Assembly: GCA_003298465.1 (NCBI GenBank)
Contig: QNGA01000001.1
Span: forward strand, 806,001-870,000
Source of the DNA: a halophilic archaeon
Lineage (GTDB): Archaea; Halobacteriota; Halobacteria; Halobacteriales; Haladaptataceae
Direction: 5' to 3'
DNA: 64,000 bases
Program-made: the position numbers and the translations under genes
The notes under the pieces: model-generated
Told to the model about the DNA's origin: nothing
The model's input: only the letters and a program-made list of their open reading frames with translations
Database searches by the model: none
In this document: in pieces, positions 7,369-16,258 of the stretch
Layout of the letters: each line of letters starts with the position of its first letter
How positions within the stretch are numbered: position 1 is the stretch's first letter

Positions 7369-8538
7369 TCACTCGTCCGCCGCGACGTCGGTCGGATCGA
7401 CCGTCGACTCGCCGTCCCGGCCGTCGAGCGCCGATTCGACGACGAGTCGACCGATGACCGCGGGGCTGACGACCACGTCGGCGCCCGCGCGCCGCAGCTT
7501 CTCCACGTTCTCCCGCTCCGCGGCGGCGGCGACGATGCGGACGTCGGGATTCAGATGGCGGGCGGTCAGGACGGCCAGCGCGTCCTCCGCGTCGTCGCTC
7601 GTCGCCACGACGACGGCGCGCGCCCGCTCGACGCCGGCCCGCCGGAGGACCTCGTCGTCGCTCGGGTCCGCCGAGAGGACGTTCAGGTCGCGGTCGGACA
7701 GCTCCGCGACGGCCTCCTCGTTCTCGGTGACGACCAGGAACGGCGTCCGGTCGGCCATGTCGGTGAGGATCGATTCGGTCAGCAGTCGTCCGTATCCCAG
7801 TACGAGGACGTGGTCCTCCAGGAGTTCGAGCTCTTTCGTCGTCATTCGTCCGAGGGCGCGTGCGAGGCGGGCTTCGATGGCGGGGCCGAGCAGCGTCCCG
7901 AGCGCCAGTGCGAAGCTCGCCGCACCGAGGACGACGATGGACATGCCGAAGAGCCTGGCGCTCTGGGTCGTCGGCGTCGCGTCGCCGTAGCCGACGGTGC
8001 TCGACGTGACGAGGGTGTAGTAGAGGGCGTCCATCGGCGTGGTGATGCCCCGGAACTCGTCGCGGAGCGCGTACGTGCCGACGGTGCCGTACGTCTGCAC
8101 GCCGACGAGCGCCGCCCCGGCGGCGAGCTGGGAGTCCGTCAGCGTGGTCGGGCGGTCGTATCGCCCGCCGTTCGCGAGCACGACGGGGAACGTTACCAGC
8201 GAGAGCACGACGAGCAGCAGCGAGTGCGGACTGGCCTGGACGAGCCCCTGGAGCGCCGTCACGGGGAGCAACACGAGCGTTGCGTACCACGCGCTCCTGA
8301 GTCCGTGTCGTAGCGCGAACGCGGCGGTGAGAACGAAGAACCCGGTGAGAACGCCGGTGAACGCGGCTATCTGCTCGACGACGGGCGACGCGACCGACGG
8401 AACGACGCCCGGGAACGGCCGCAGCGGCGTCGGCGTGATGTTGACGAGGCCGACGAGGATGGACAGCGCCGCCACCGCCGTCGTCAGTCCGACGGTAATC
8501 CGGCCGCCGTGGCGTTCGCGCCACTCGCTCACCTCCAT
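7369..8538 (-). CDS. Potassium channel with cytosolic TrkA-N (RCK) domain
   Basis: 389 residues. The N-terminal half has several membrane helices ending in a pore loop with the potassium selectivity filter TVGYGD, flanked by ALYYTLVTSS and SARLFGMSIVVLG. The C-terminal half is an RCK/TrkA-N nucleotide-binding fold beginning HVLVLGYGRLLTESIL, where the G-x-G-x-x-x motif is visible as LGYGRL. It would conduct potassium, the main osmolyte of haloarchaea, with gating by a bound nucleotide or ion. I set the start at MEVSEW (8538); the longer frame adds a non-conserved arginine-rich stretch. It is transcribed divergently from two TrkA-C-like membrane protein genes, 149 bases apart. Confidence 0.9.
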   Translation of the reverse strand: MEVSEWRERHGGRITVGLTTAVAALSILVGLVNITPTPLRPFPGVVPSVASPVVEQIAAFTGVLTGFFVLTAAFALRHGLRSAWYATLVLLPVTALQGLVQASPHSLLLVVLSLVTFPVVLANGGRYDRPTTLTDSQLAAGAALVGVQTYGTVGTYALRDEFRGITTPMDALYYTLVTSSTVGYGDATPTTQSARLFGMSIVVLGAASFALALGTLLGPAIEARLARALGRMTTKELELLEDHVLVLGYGRLLTESILTDMADRTPFLVVTENEEAVAELSDRDLNVLSADPSDDEVLRRAGVERARAVVVATSDDAEDALAVLTARHLNPDVRIVAAAAERENVEKLRRAGADVVVSPAVIGRLVVESALDGRDGESTVDPTDVAADE

Positions 8539-8654
8539 ACCTCGCGTTCTACTCCTCGCCCGGAGAACCTGTCGGTACGCGCCTCGTCTGCCGCACGCCG
8601 GCGAGTTCCGTGCGGGACGGTCCCGGCGGGAACGCTCGCCCGTTCCGGCCGACG

Positions 8655-8664
8655 GGATATTTAA
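8655..8664 (+). promoter_or_regulatory. TATA box for the TrkA-C-like operon
   Basis: GATATTTAAC lies 24-33 bases before the ATG at 8688, giving a leaderless or nearly leaderless transcript that would cover the two overlapping genes downstream. Confidence 0.6.
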
Positions 8665-8687
8665 CACCCCCGTGTCTGTGCGGAGAT

Positions 8688-9920
8688 ATGAACGGGTCGC
8701 TACCGGTCGAACTGCTGCTCGGACTCTACCTCGGTGCGCTGACCGGCGTCGTCCCCGCGCTGGTCGCGTGGGGCCTCGGGTTCGCCTTCCGCTACGTCAC
8801 CGGCGTCACGCTGCCGGGGTTCGCCGTCGTCGTGCTCGGCGTCGCCATCGCGGGCGTCCAGGGCGGACTCCTCGGCCTCATCGACCCCAGCGTCGTCAAC
8901 TCGCCGGCCGCCGTGGTCGCGCTCGTCGTCGTCATGATGGCCGTCCAGTACTCCCACGCGAAGGGCGACGCGATGGGAGCGACCTTCCCCCGCCGGGTCG
9001 ACCTCCGGCGGTTGGCTCCGGGCCGCCTCTCGGCGGACGTCGTCGAGCGCGTCGGCGACTTCGGTCAGGTGCGGGTCCGGGTCGCCGGCGAGGTCGGCGA
9101 CGTGGAGGGCCATCCCCCGCTGCCCGAGGACCTCCGGACCGCGATCCGGGAGGGGGAGTGGACGTTCCCCGCCGACCTCCCGCTCTCGGAACTGGAGACG
9201 CGGCTCGCGGACCGACTCCGCACCGACTACGACCTCGAAGACGTCGCCGTGAGCATCGACTCACGGGGCCGCGCCTCGGTGGCCGCCGCGCCGCCGGCCG
9301 GTAGCCTCTCCCGCCGCGTACCGGCGGGCCAGCGCGCCGTCTCCGTCCCCGCGCTCGTCCCGACGGGGCTGGCGCGGGGCGACGAGGTTGTCCTCTCGCT
9401 ACCGGACCGGGAACTCGCCGGCACGGTCGTCAGCGCCAGGAGCGACGGCGTCGCGCCGGCCGAGGACGACGGCGAGACCGGAACCGCACCGACGACCGAC
9501 GACGGAACTGCCGCCGACGTTCCGGACGCGCCGGCGCGCACGCCGACGACGACCGGCGGCGAGGGACGGGTGACCGTCGCCGTGCCGCGGACCGACGCGA
9601 CCGCCGTTCTCGACTGCCCGGACGTCGCAGTCCGAGTTCGCTCGCGGGGGACGCGTCGCGAGTACGAACTCCAGGGGCTGCTGCGGCGGGCGGGCAACCG
9701 CTTCCGGAAACTCGCCGTGCGCGCCGGCGGGCCGCTGGACGGCACGACGCTGGGCGACGCCGGCGTCCGGGAGCGCTACGACGTGGCCGTGCTGGCGGTC
9801 CGACGCTCCGGCGAGTGGACCGTCGCGCCGCGCGGTCCGACGGCGCTGTCGGCCGGCGACGAACTGTTCGCCGTGGGGCCACGCTCGGCGCTCGACCGGT
9901 TCGCGGAGGCGGTCGCGTGA
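8688..9920 (+). CDS. Membrane-anchored TrkA-C domain protein
   Basis: 410 residues. Three membrane helices occupy residues 8-85, followed by a large cytosolic part. A first domain at about 105-200 (RLAPGRLSADVVERVG... DYDLEDVAV) resembles a regulatory module also found in the next gene; a low-complexity acidic/threonine linker spans roughly 265-300; the last 90 residues (FRKLAVRAGGPLDGTTLGDAGVRERYDVAVLAVRR) have the pattern of a TrkA-C (RCK-C) ligand-binding domain. No pore loop is present, so this is an accessory or sensor rather than a channel. It overlaps the next gene by four bases and is divergent from the potassium channel gene, suggesting joint control of potassium flux. Confidence 0.8.
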   Translation: MNGSLPVELLLGLYLGALTGVVPALVAWGLGFAFRYVTGVTLPGFAVVVLGVAIAGVQGGLLGLIDPSVVNSPAAVVALVVVMMAVQYSHAKGDAMGATFPRRVDLRRLAPGRLSADVVERVGDFGQVRVRVAGEVGDVEGHPPLPEDLRTAIREGEWTFPADLPLSELETRLADRLRTDYDLEDVAVSIDSRGRASVAAAPPAGSLSRRVPAGQRAVSVPALVPTGLARGDEVVLSLPDRELAGTVVSARSDGVAPAEDDGETGTAPTTDDGTAADVPDAPARTPTTTGGEGRVTVAVPRTDATAVLDCPDVAVRVRSRGTRREYELQGLLRRAGNRFRKLAVRAGGPLDGTTLGDAGVRERYDVAVLAVRRSGEWTVAPRGPTALSAGDELFAVGPRSALDRFAEAVA

Positions 9921-11095
9921 TCGAACCGCTCGCGACCAGGACGGTGCAGGCGGTGGCACGGGTCGGAGGACTCGCCCTCCTGTCGGCGGCGGTCGCGGCC
10001 GGCGCAGCAGCCCTCCACCGCTGGTACGCCCGCGAGCGCGTCCCGGACGGCGTCGCGGTCCTCGCCGGTCTCGGAGCGGTCGGCCTCGCGCTGAACACGC
10101 GGTACGCGCTCGCCCAGTTCGTCGGCGGCGACACCGACCTGCTCGGGTTCACGAAGGCGCTCGTCACCGTCGTGGCGTTCTTCGTCGCGTCGCTCACCGC
10201 CGCCGTCGGCGCGCGTCTCGGCGACCGGTTCACGACCGACGTGGCCACCGTCACGGACGCGACCGCGCTCGACCGGGACGTGAGCCGCATCGTGAGCGCG
10301 GTCGGCCGCGTCATCACCGTCAGGCTCCCGGAGACCATCGCGGACGTCGACGGCTACGACCCGACGCCGCCGGAGACGAAGGCGTCGCTCGCCGGCAAGA
10401 CGCTGACGTTCCCGCGCGGCCTGACGGTCGCAGAGTTCCGGGACCGCCTCGTCGCCAGGCTCCAGGACGATTACGGCGTCGGTCACGTCGACGTGGAACT
10501 CGCCGACGACGGGACCGTCGAGTATCTCGCGGTGGGCCGCCGCGTCGCCGGTCTGGGGCCGACGCTCGCGCCCGGGACCGCGGCGGTGGCCGTGCGCGCC
10601 GACCCGCCGTTCAGCGCTGGCCCGGGCGACGTGGTCGGCGTCTGGCGCGAGGGCGACGACGGCCCGGAGCGGGTCGCCACCGCCGAGTTCCGGGCGGCGG
10701 CCGGCGACGTGGTGACGCTCGCTGTCGACGACGCCGACGCGGCGGCGCTCGACGACGCGACGTCCTACCGGCTGGTCACCCTGCCGGCCCGGGAACGCCC
10801 CGAACGGGAGTTCGCCGCGCAGTTGCGCGCCGCCGACGAGACGATGGCCGTCGTCACGCTCGCCCCGGACTCGCCCCTCGTCGGACTTCCCGTCGGCGGC
10901 CTCGACGTGACCGTCGTCGCGGTCGGGCCTCCCGACGGCGGGATAGCGGCGCTCCCCTCCCGGGAGCGGGTGCTCGCGGCCGGCGACACCGTGTACGCGC
11001 TGGCCCGTCCCGACCTGCTCCGCCGGGTCGAGCAGGCGGCCGGCGGTAGCCGCAGCGTCGACGTCGCCGACCGCCGCCGGTCGCCCTCGACGTGA
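9917..11095 (+). CDS. Second membrane-anchored TrkA-C-like protein, paralogue of the upstream gene
   Basis: 392 residues from a GTG start whose GTGA overlaps the stop of the previous gene, so translation is probably coupled. The design repeats its neighbour: three membrane helices within residues 1-100, the shared domain (SLAGKTLTFPRGLTVAEFRDRL... DYGVGHVDVELADDG) at about 150-200, and a C-terminal TrkA-C-like part (MAVVTLAPDSPLVGLPVGGLDVTV) ending in GDTVYALARPD. The membrane segment includes NTRYALAQFVGG, reminiscent of MscS/channel-like anchors but with no pore signature I can defend. Likely forms a hetero-oligomer with the upstream product; this is inference from overlap and paralogy. Confidence 0.75.
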   Translation: MIEPLATRTVQAVARVGGLALLSAAVAAGAAALHRWYARERVPDGVAVLAGLGAVGLALNTRYALAQFVGGDTDLLGFTKALVTVVAFFVASLTAAVGARLGDRFTTDVATVTDATALDRDVSRIVSAVGRVITVRLPETIADVDGYDPTPPETKASLAGKTLTFPRGLTVAEFRDRLVARLQDDYGVGHVDVELADDGTVEYLAVGRRVAGLGPTLAPGTAAVAVRADPPFSAGPGDVVGVWREGDDGPERVATAEFRAAAGDVVTLAVDDADAAALDDATSYRLVTLPARERPEREFAAQLRAADETMAVVTLAPDSPLVGLPVGGLDVTVVAVGPPDGGIAALPSRERVLAAGDTVYALARPDLLRRVEQAAGGSRSVDVADRRRSPST

Positions 11096-11275
11096 CAGAC
11101 GACGGCGCGCCGAACGATTCCTCACCGGTGACGTGCCGACCGACGTCTCGCCGGCGACGCGTCCGACGACCGCCGTCGGAAGCGCACCGCCGGTCGTCCG
11201 ACCGTGCCGAGTTCGCGCCGGGAATCGCGGTCGGACAGACCTAAGTGCGCCGCCTCCCAACGCTCTTTGATAGGA

Positions 11276-11311
11276 ATGAAACGCACCGACCCAATCGAGG
11301 TGAACGCCTGA
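11276..11311 (+). other. Possible 11-codon leader ORF overlapping the ctaA start
   Basis: ATG at 11276 encodes MKRTDPIEVNA and stops at a TGA whose last base is the first base of the ctaA ATG (TGATG). No Shine-Dalgarno motif precedes ctaA itself, so translation could be reinitiated from this mini-ORF. Alternatively it is simply part of a leader with an accidental ATG. Between 11096 and 11275 nothing else was recognised. Confidence 0.35.
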
Positions 11312-11790
11312 TGGGGGCTCGACTCCGTCGGCTGTTCGCGGTCACGACGGCGCTGACCTTCGCGCTCATCCTGCTCGGCGTCTACACCGCCTCGGCCGGC
11401 GCGGGCCTGTCCTGTGGCGCCGACTGGCCGTTCTGTGCCGGGGGACTCCTCTGGGAGACGGTACCGGGGTTCATCGAGTGGTTCCACCGTCTGGTGGCGA
11501 TGATAACCGGCTTCTTCATCCTCGGGACGACGTGGGGCGCGTGGAAGTACTACGACAGCACGCGCATCCGGGCGGCCGCGACGCTGGCGCTGGTCGTCCT
11601 CCCGGTCCAGATACTGCTCGGCGGCGGGACCGTGCTGTTCTACGGGGTCTGGGTCCAGGTCGCCCACCACGCCGCGGCGCTCGTCATCTTCGCCGCGCTG
11701 CTGGCGGCGACGCTGTGGGCGTACGAGGAACCGCGCGCGGAGACCGCCTCGGCGACCGAGACGGCCGACGGCTACCCCTCCGACGATTAG
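11311..11790 (+). CDS. ctaA: Heme A synthase, half-size COX15/CtaA type
   Basis: 159 residues with four membrane helices, half the length of bacterial CtaA. It carries the paired-cysteine loop SCGADWPFCAGG after the first helix, the first conserved histidine in EWFHRLVAMITG, and a second pair of histidines in VQVAHHAAALVIFA. Half-size CtaA proteins are known from archaea and are thought to work as homodimers, converting heme O to heme A for terminal oxidases. The start at 11311 matches the first hydrophobic segment (LRRLFAVTTALTFALIL). Followed by T-rich DNA (11821-11846) that may be a terminator. Confidence 0.88.
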   Translation: MGARLRRLFAVTTALTFALILLGVYTASAGAGLSCGADWPFCAGGLLWETVPGFIEWFHRLVAMITGFFILGTTWGAWKYYDSTRIRAAATLALVVLPVQILLGGGTVLFYGVWVQVAHHAAALVIFAALLAATLWAYEEPRAETASATETADGYPSDD

Positions 11791-11820
11791 GTGCCCACGT
11801 CTCTCCGGCTTCTCGCCGTG

Positions 11821-11846
11821 ATTTTCTCCCCCCGAGGAAAGTTTTA
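11821..11846 (+). terminator. T-rich stretches after ctaA, possible terminator
   Basis: ATTTTCT and GTTTTAG lie within 60 bases of the ctaA stop. Archaeal termination uses T-tracts without a required hairpin, so this is a weak but plausible terminator. Confidence 0.3.
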
Positions 11847-11876
11847 GCCCCCGCCCCCGGGTAACTGATAGTAAAG

Positions 11877-11883
11877 TTATATA
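11877..11883 (+). promoter_or_regulatory. TATA box for the amino-acid ABC importer operon
   Basis: TTATATA stands out in GC-rich surroundings. It predicts transcription starting near 11905, which lies after the in-frame ATG at 11896 and therefore supports the ATG at 11920 (RR Tat signal) as the true start. Confidence 0.6.
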
Positions 11884-11919
11884 CTGCCATCGACCATGTT
11901 GTTCGCGGGGGAACACGGA

Positions 11920-12816
11920 ATGCACAGACGCAACTTTCTCAGGGGGAGCGCGGGAGCTATCGCGGGACTGACCGTCGCCGGGACGGTCGGCGGACAGGAC
12001 GACGGCGGCGTCGTCCGCATCGGTTCGGACATCCCGTACAAGCCGTTCGAGTACCGGACCCAGGGCGGCGACCTCACCGGGTTCGACGTGGACATGGCGG
12101 AGGCCATCTTCCAGGGAGAACTCGACCGGCAGTACGAGTTCGTCCAGACCGGGTTCGACACCATCATCCCGAGTCTGAACAACGGCAACTTTCGAATCAT
12201 CATGTCGGCGATGACGATAAACGAGGAGCGCGACCAGAAGGTGGACTTCTCGGACCCGTACTTCATCGCCTACCAGACCGTCGCGATACTGCAGGGGAGC
12301 AACATCGAGTCGCTCCAAGACCTGAAAGGCAAGACGGTCGCGGTCCAGAAGGGGACGACGGGGGAGGCCGCCGCCCAGGAACTGAAACAGCAGTTCGACG
12401 GCAATCTCACTATCGACAGCTACGACCAGATTCCGGGCGCGTTCAGCGCCCTGATAAACGGGCAGGCGGTCGCGGTCATCAACGACAACGCGGTCAACCT
12501 CCAGTACACCGAGGACAGGGACAACATCGTCATGCTGGAGGGCGAAGGGGAGGCCGCCAGGGAGTTCGAGAACGCGCCGCCGTACCTGACGCTCACGGTC
12601 GAGCGGTACGGCATCGCCTTCCGCGAGGACGACGACGAGTTCCGCCAGCAGGTCAACGAGGCGCTCGCCGCCGTCATCGAGAGCGGGCGCTACGCGGAGA
12701 TATACACGGAGTACTTCCCCGGCGACCCGCCCCAGAGCATCGTGCAACGCGGTCAGGGGACCACGACCGCCGGGAACGCCGCCGCGGAGACGACCACGAC
12801 GACCACGGGTGGATAA
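11920..12816 (+). CDS. Amino-acid type ABC transporter substrate-binding protein
   Basis: 298 residues, solute-binding protein family 3. The N-terminus MHRRNFLRGSAGAIAG is a Tat signal with the twin arginine; no lipobox cysteine follows, so the mature protein may be held by other means. The mature part begins VVRIGSDIPYKPFEY and has the family segments TGFDVDMAEAI, FDTIIPSLNNGNFRIIMSAM and NEERDQKVDFSDPY. A serine/threonine-rich tail ends the chain (TTTTTTGG). It heads an operon with the permease and ATPase genes (7-base and 0-base gaps). Polar amino acids are the usual ligands; the exact one is not readable. Confidence 0.9.
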   Translation: MHRRNFLRGSAGAIAGLTVAGTVGGQDDGGVVRIGSDIPYKPFEYRTQGGDLTGFDVDMAEAIFQGELDRQYEFVQTGFDTIIPSLNNGNFRIIMSAMTINEERDQKVDFSDPYFIAYQTVAILQGSNIESLQDLKGKTVAVQKGTTGEAAAQELKQQFDGNLTIDSYDQIPGAFSALINGQAVAVINDNAVNLQYTEDRDNIVMLEGEGEAAREFENAPPYLTLTVERYGIAFREDDDEFRQQVNEALAAVIESGRYAEIYTEYFPGDPPQSIVQRGQGTTTAGNAAAETTTTTTGG

Positions 12817-12822
12817 CACCCA

Positions 12823-13695
12823 ATGGGCGAGACGTACACGGAGGACCCCGGCAGCGAAGTCTCGGTCGGCGAGGGGGTGGTGACCGACGAACGGGTCAGG
12901 TGGGCGGGCATCGCGGTGTCGCTTCTGTTCACCGCGGCGATACTCGCGTTCATCGCGCTCGTCCTGCTGGAGTACGTGGACTACGACCTGCTGTTCGCGG
13001 TGATTCCGCGGTTCGTCGAGGCGTTCGTTCGCGTCGTCAAGGTCGTCGTCATCTCCAGCGTCCTCGCGGTCACCGCGGGGGTGTTCGTCGGTCTCGGACG
13101 GGTGTCGCGCACGTCCATCACCCACGCGATAGCCACCGCGTACGTCCAGTTCTTCCGGGGGACGCCGCTCCTGTTCCAGCTCTTCATCATCTACCTCGGC
13201 ATCCCGTCGCTGTGGCCGCCGGGGGAGTTCCCCGTCGGGAACTGGAGTTTCGCCACGGCCGTCATCGCGCTGACGCTGAACCACGCGGCCTACGTCGGCG
13301 AGGCCATCAAAGGCGGCATCAACGCCGTCCCGGAGGGGCAGATGGAGGCCGCGCGGTCGCTGGGGATGGCGTACGTCGATTCGATGCGGGAGGTCGTCCT
13401 CCCGCAAGCGTGGCGCAACTCGCTGGCCGCCATCGGCAACGACCAGGTCATCCTCGTGAAAGACACCTCGCTGTTGACGGTCATCGCGTTCCCCGAGATA
13501 CTCACGGTGTTCCGGGAGATCAACTCCAACCAGTTCGACCCGTGGACGCCGATAGTTCTCGTCGCGGTGACGTACCTCGCCATCACGCTTCCGCTCATGC
13601 GACTGGTCCAGTACCTCGAAACCCGCGCCGAGTGGGGGTCGGGCGGCGAGGACGGGGAGGGGTCGAGAAACTGGTTCACCTGGGGTGACCACTAG
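12823..13695 (+). CDS. Amino-acid ABC transporter permease
   Basis: 290-residue inner-membrane component of the HisM/GlnP type with about five helices. The cytosolic EAA loop that contacts the ATPase reads EAARSLGMAYVDSMREVVLPQA written across residues about 180-205 (key residues E-A-A...G...V-LPQA). A second family segment is FFRGTPLLFQLF, typical of polar amino-acid permeases. It has a 35-residue acidic N-terminal extension. A homodimer would form the channel because only one permease gene is present. Stop codon is followed immediately by the ATPase ATG. Confidence 0.92.
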   Translation: MGETYTEDPGSEVSVGEGVVTDERVRWAGIAVSLLFTAAILAFIALVLLEYVDYDLLFAVIPRFVEAFVRVVKVVVISSVLAVTAGVFVGLGRVSRTSITHAIATAYVQFFRGTPLLFQLFIIYLGIPSLWPPGEFPVGNWSFATAVIALTLNHAAYVGEAIKGGINAVPEGQMEAARSLGMAYVDSMREVVLPQAWRNSLAAIGNDQVILVKDTSLLTVIAFPEILTVFREINSNQFDPWTPIVLVAVTYLAITLPLMRLVQYLETRAEWGSGGEDGEGSRNWFTWGDH

Positions 13696-14466
13696 ATGAG
13701 CGACGCCGTGCGGACGACCGCGGAGCAGGCGACGGGCGAGCCGATGGTCGAGTTCGACGGCGTGGACAAGTACTTCGGGAGCGCCCACGTCCTGAAGGAC
13801 GTCGACCTCGCGGTGGACCCCCAGGAGGTCGTCGTCGTCATCGGGCCGAGCGGGAGCGGCAAGTCCACGCTGCTGCGGTGTGCGAACCGACTGGAGGAGA
13901 TCCAGAGCGGCGAGGTCCGCATCGCGGGCCAGTCCATCACCGCGCCCGGGGTGGACGTGAACCGCCTCCGCCAGAAGGTCGGGATGGTGTTCCAGCACTT
14001 CAATCTCTTCCCGCACAAGACGGCGCTCCAGAACGTCACGCTCGCGCCGATTCGCGTTCGCGGACTCTCGCAGGCCGACGCCAGACAGCGCGGACGGGAA
14101 CTGCTGGAGGCGGTCGGACTGGGCGACCAGATGGACTCGTACCCGGCGGAACTCTCGGGCGGCCAGCAACAGCGCGTCGCCATCGCTCGGGCGCTGGCGA
14201 TGGACCCCGAGGTGATGTTGTTCGACGAGGTGACGTCGGCGCTGGACCCGGAACTCGTCGGCGAGGTCCTGGGGGTCATGCGGACGCTCGCCGAGGAGGG
14301 GATGACGATGCTCGTCGTCACGCACGAGATGGGCTTCGCCCGCGAGGTGGGCGACCGCGTCGTGTTGATGTCGGAGGGGCGCATCGTCGAGACCGGGCCG
14401 CCGTCGGACCTCTTCGACGATCCGGAAACCGAGCGCGCGAAGCAGTTCCTCTCCCGGGTCCGCTAA
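13696..14466 (+). CDS. Amino-acid ABC transporter ATP-binding protein
   Basis: 256 residues with all ABC ATPase motifs: Walker [10 protein letters not shown] near residue 55, Q-loop in [12 protein letters not shown], signature LSGGQQQR, Walker [14 protein letters not shown] and H-loop VVTHEMGF. The QHFNLFPH segment is characteristic of the GlnQ/HisP group. It is the last gene of the three-gene importer operon; start codon abuts the permease stop. Confidence 0.95.
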   Translation: MSDAVRTTAEQATGEPMVEFDGVDKYFGSAHVLKDVDLAVDPQEVVVVIGPSGSGKSTLLRCANRLEEIQSGEVRIAGQSITAPGVDVNRLRQKVGMVFQHFNLFPHKTALQNVTLAPIRVRGLSQADARQRGRELLEAVGLGDQMDSYPAELSGGQQQRVAIARALAMDPEVMLFDEVTSALDPELVGEVLGVMRTLAEEGMTMLVVTHEMGFAREVGDRVVLMSEGRIVETGPPSDLFDDPETERAKQFLSRVR

Positions 14467-14510
14467 CCGAGCGCCGCCTGCGATAGTCGTTCCTGACGTC
14501 TCTTCTGCTG

Positions 14511-14523
14511 TACGTTTTTCATT
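14511..14523 (+). terminator. T-tract after the amino-acid importer operon
   Basis: TACGTTTTTCATT about 45 bases after the ATPase stop is the only T-run before the next promoter and is a plausible archaeal terminator. Confidence 0.35.
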
Positions 14524-14553
14524 CTGAACTCTCTATCCTGCAACCACCATAAC

Positions 14554-14562
14554 TCATTTATC
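14554..14562 (+). promoter_or_regulatory. TATA-like box for the NhaC-type antiporter gene
   Basis: TCATTTATC, centred about 27 bases before the ATG at 14585, indicates a leaderless transcript separate from the importer operon. Confidence 0.5.
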
Positions 14563-14584
14563 TCCGGGGTTGGCAAAGGGGGGT

Positions 14585-16258
14585 ATGGCTCTCGAAGAGA
14601 TAACTACAGGTCCGTGGTCGCTACTCCCGGCACTGCTCGCTATCAGTCTCGCGTGGTACACCCGGGACGCGATAATCGGTCTGTTCGTCGGCGTCGCCAG
14701 CGCCGGCGTCGTCTACGGCGCGTTCAGGCCGGAGACCGCCGGCGTTCCCAAAGACATGGCCGGCGGTGCGCTTGGACCGGCGCTCGGCGCGGTGTTCGGG
14801 GTGAAGCACATTCCGGAACTCATCGCCACCGCGCCCCTCTTCTCCTCGACCTGGTACGTCAAGAACGTCCTCATGGCCATCTTCGCCATCGGCGGCATGA
14901 TAGGGTTGATGATACGGGCGGGGGCGATACAGGGAGTTCTCGAAGCGCTGACCGAGCGGGCGGACTCGGCGGCCGACGCCGAGAAGGCCGCCTTCCTCGC
15001 CGGCATCGCCGTCCACATCGACGACTACTTCAACTGCCTCGTGGTCGGCTCGATGATGCGTCCGCTGACCGACAAGTACGACGTCTCGCGGGCGAAACTG
15101 GCCTACTACGTCGACTCGGCCGGGTCGCCCGCCGCGCGACTCGCCTTCTACTCGACGTGGGGCGTCGCGCTCATCGGCTTCATCGGCAGCGGCATCGAAC
15201 AGGCCGCGGCGAGCGGAAGCCTCCCCGCCGACATGGGGAACTACGTCACCCAGACCGGCGACGGCCCGGCCGCCGCCACCGCCCAGATATGGCCGCTGTT
15301 CTTCAACAGCCTCGCGTTCGGCTTCTACTCGTGGACCGCGCTCGTCCTCGCCGGCCTCGTCGCCTGGCAGGTGTTCCCGAACATCTTCGGCATGAAGCAC
15401 GAGGAGGAGCGGGCGCGCAACGGCGGCGGCGTCGTCGGCGAGGACGACGACCCGATGATATCCCGCGAGATGGACCAGTACGAGATGTCCGAGACGGCGG
15501 ACCCCGACTGGCGCAACTTCGCCATCCCCATCGCCACCATGATACTGGTCGGCCTCGGCGCGATGTTCTGGCGTCCGAGCCCCGTCGTCTCCGCCCCCCA
15601 GATGACGACGCTGTTCTCGCTCGGCGGGTACGAGTTCATGCTCCCGGCGGGCGGCAAGTGGGCGTTCGACATCGGCGGCATCCGCCTCGGTCTCGCCTCG
15701 GCCGCGGGCCTGGTGGTCGCGTTCGTCCTCTACCGTCTCCGGGGCGACATCCCGAGCAACGAGGACGCAACCGACGCGATGATGCGCGGGTTCAAGGGCA
15801 TCCTGCTCGCCGCGGTCATCCTCATGTTCGCCACCGCCATCCAGAACTCCGTGACGACGCTCGGCATCTCGGCGTTCGTCACCGACTGGTTCTCGGGCGT
15901 CCCGGCCGCCGTCGTCCCCCTCTCGCTGTTCCTCGTCACCAGCGCCGTCAGTTTCTCCGACGGGAGTTCCTGGGCGACCTACGGCATCATGTTCCCCATC
16001 GCCATCCCGGTGGCGTTCTCGACGGGCGCGAACCTCCCCCTCGTGATGGGCGCGGTCTTCTCTGGCGGCATCTTCGGCGACCACAGTTCGCCCATCAGCG
16101 ACACCACCGTCCTCGCGTCCTCGACCAGCGGTAGCGACCACCTCGTCCACGTCCGCACCCAGATCCCCTACGCCGTCATCTGTGCGACCATCTCCGCCCT
16201 CCTCTTCCTGATACTCGGGTACGCGCTCCCGAGCGGGTTCCGCGTCCTGCCGTACTGA
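14585..16258 (+). CDS. NhaC-family Na+/H+ (or amino-acid/Na+) antiporter
   Basis: 557 residues, twelve or so membrane helices. Family hallmarks include AVHIDDYFNCLVVGSMM with the buried acidic pair, SFSDGSSWATYGIMFPIA and GGIFGDHSSPISDTTVLASS near the C-terminus. The cytosolic middle loop (about residues 275-310) is charged and acidic. Sodium extrusion coupled to protons is the usual assignment, but relatives exchange amino acids or dicarboxylates for sodium. It sits directly after an amino-acid importer with its own promoter, so an amino-acid-related role is possible. Start at 14585 is supported by the TATA spacing; an upstream in-frame start at 14570 is not. Confidence 0.85.
   Translation: MALEEITTGPWSLLPALLAISLAWYTRDAIIGLFVGVASAGVVYGAFRPETAGVPKDMAGGALGPALGAVFGVKHIPELIATAPLFSSTWYVKNVLMAIFAIGGMIGLMIRAGAIQGVLEALTERADSAADAEKAAFLAGIAVHIDDYFNCLVVGSMMRPLTDKYDVSRAKLAYYVDSAGSPAARLAFYSTWGVALIGFIGSGIEQAAASGSLPADMGNYVTQTGDGPAAATAQIWPLFFNSLAFGFYSWTALVLAGLVAWQVFPNIFGMKHEEERARNGGGVVGEDDDPMISREMDQYEMSETADPDWRNFAIPIATMILVGLGAMFWRPSPVVSAPQMTTLFSLGGYEFMLPAGGKWAFDIGGIRLGLASAAGLVVAFVLYRLRGDIPSNEDATDAMMRGFKGILLAAVILMFATAIQNSVTTLGISAFVTDWFSGVPAAVVPLSLFLVTSAVSFSDGSSWATYGIMFPIAIPVAFSTGANLPLVMGAVFSGGIFGDHSSPISDTTVLASSTSGSDHLVHVRTQIPYAVICATISALLFLILGYALPSGFRVLPY

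Noticed and set aside
11122..14325. Minus-strand open frame of over 1000 codons
   Set aside because: It is antisense to ctaA and the whole amino-acid importer operon; composition is the charged, low-complexity type created by GC-rich codons read backwards.
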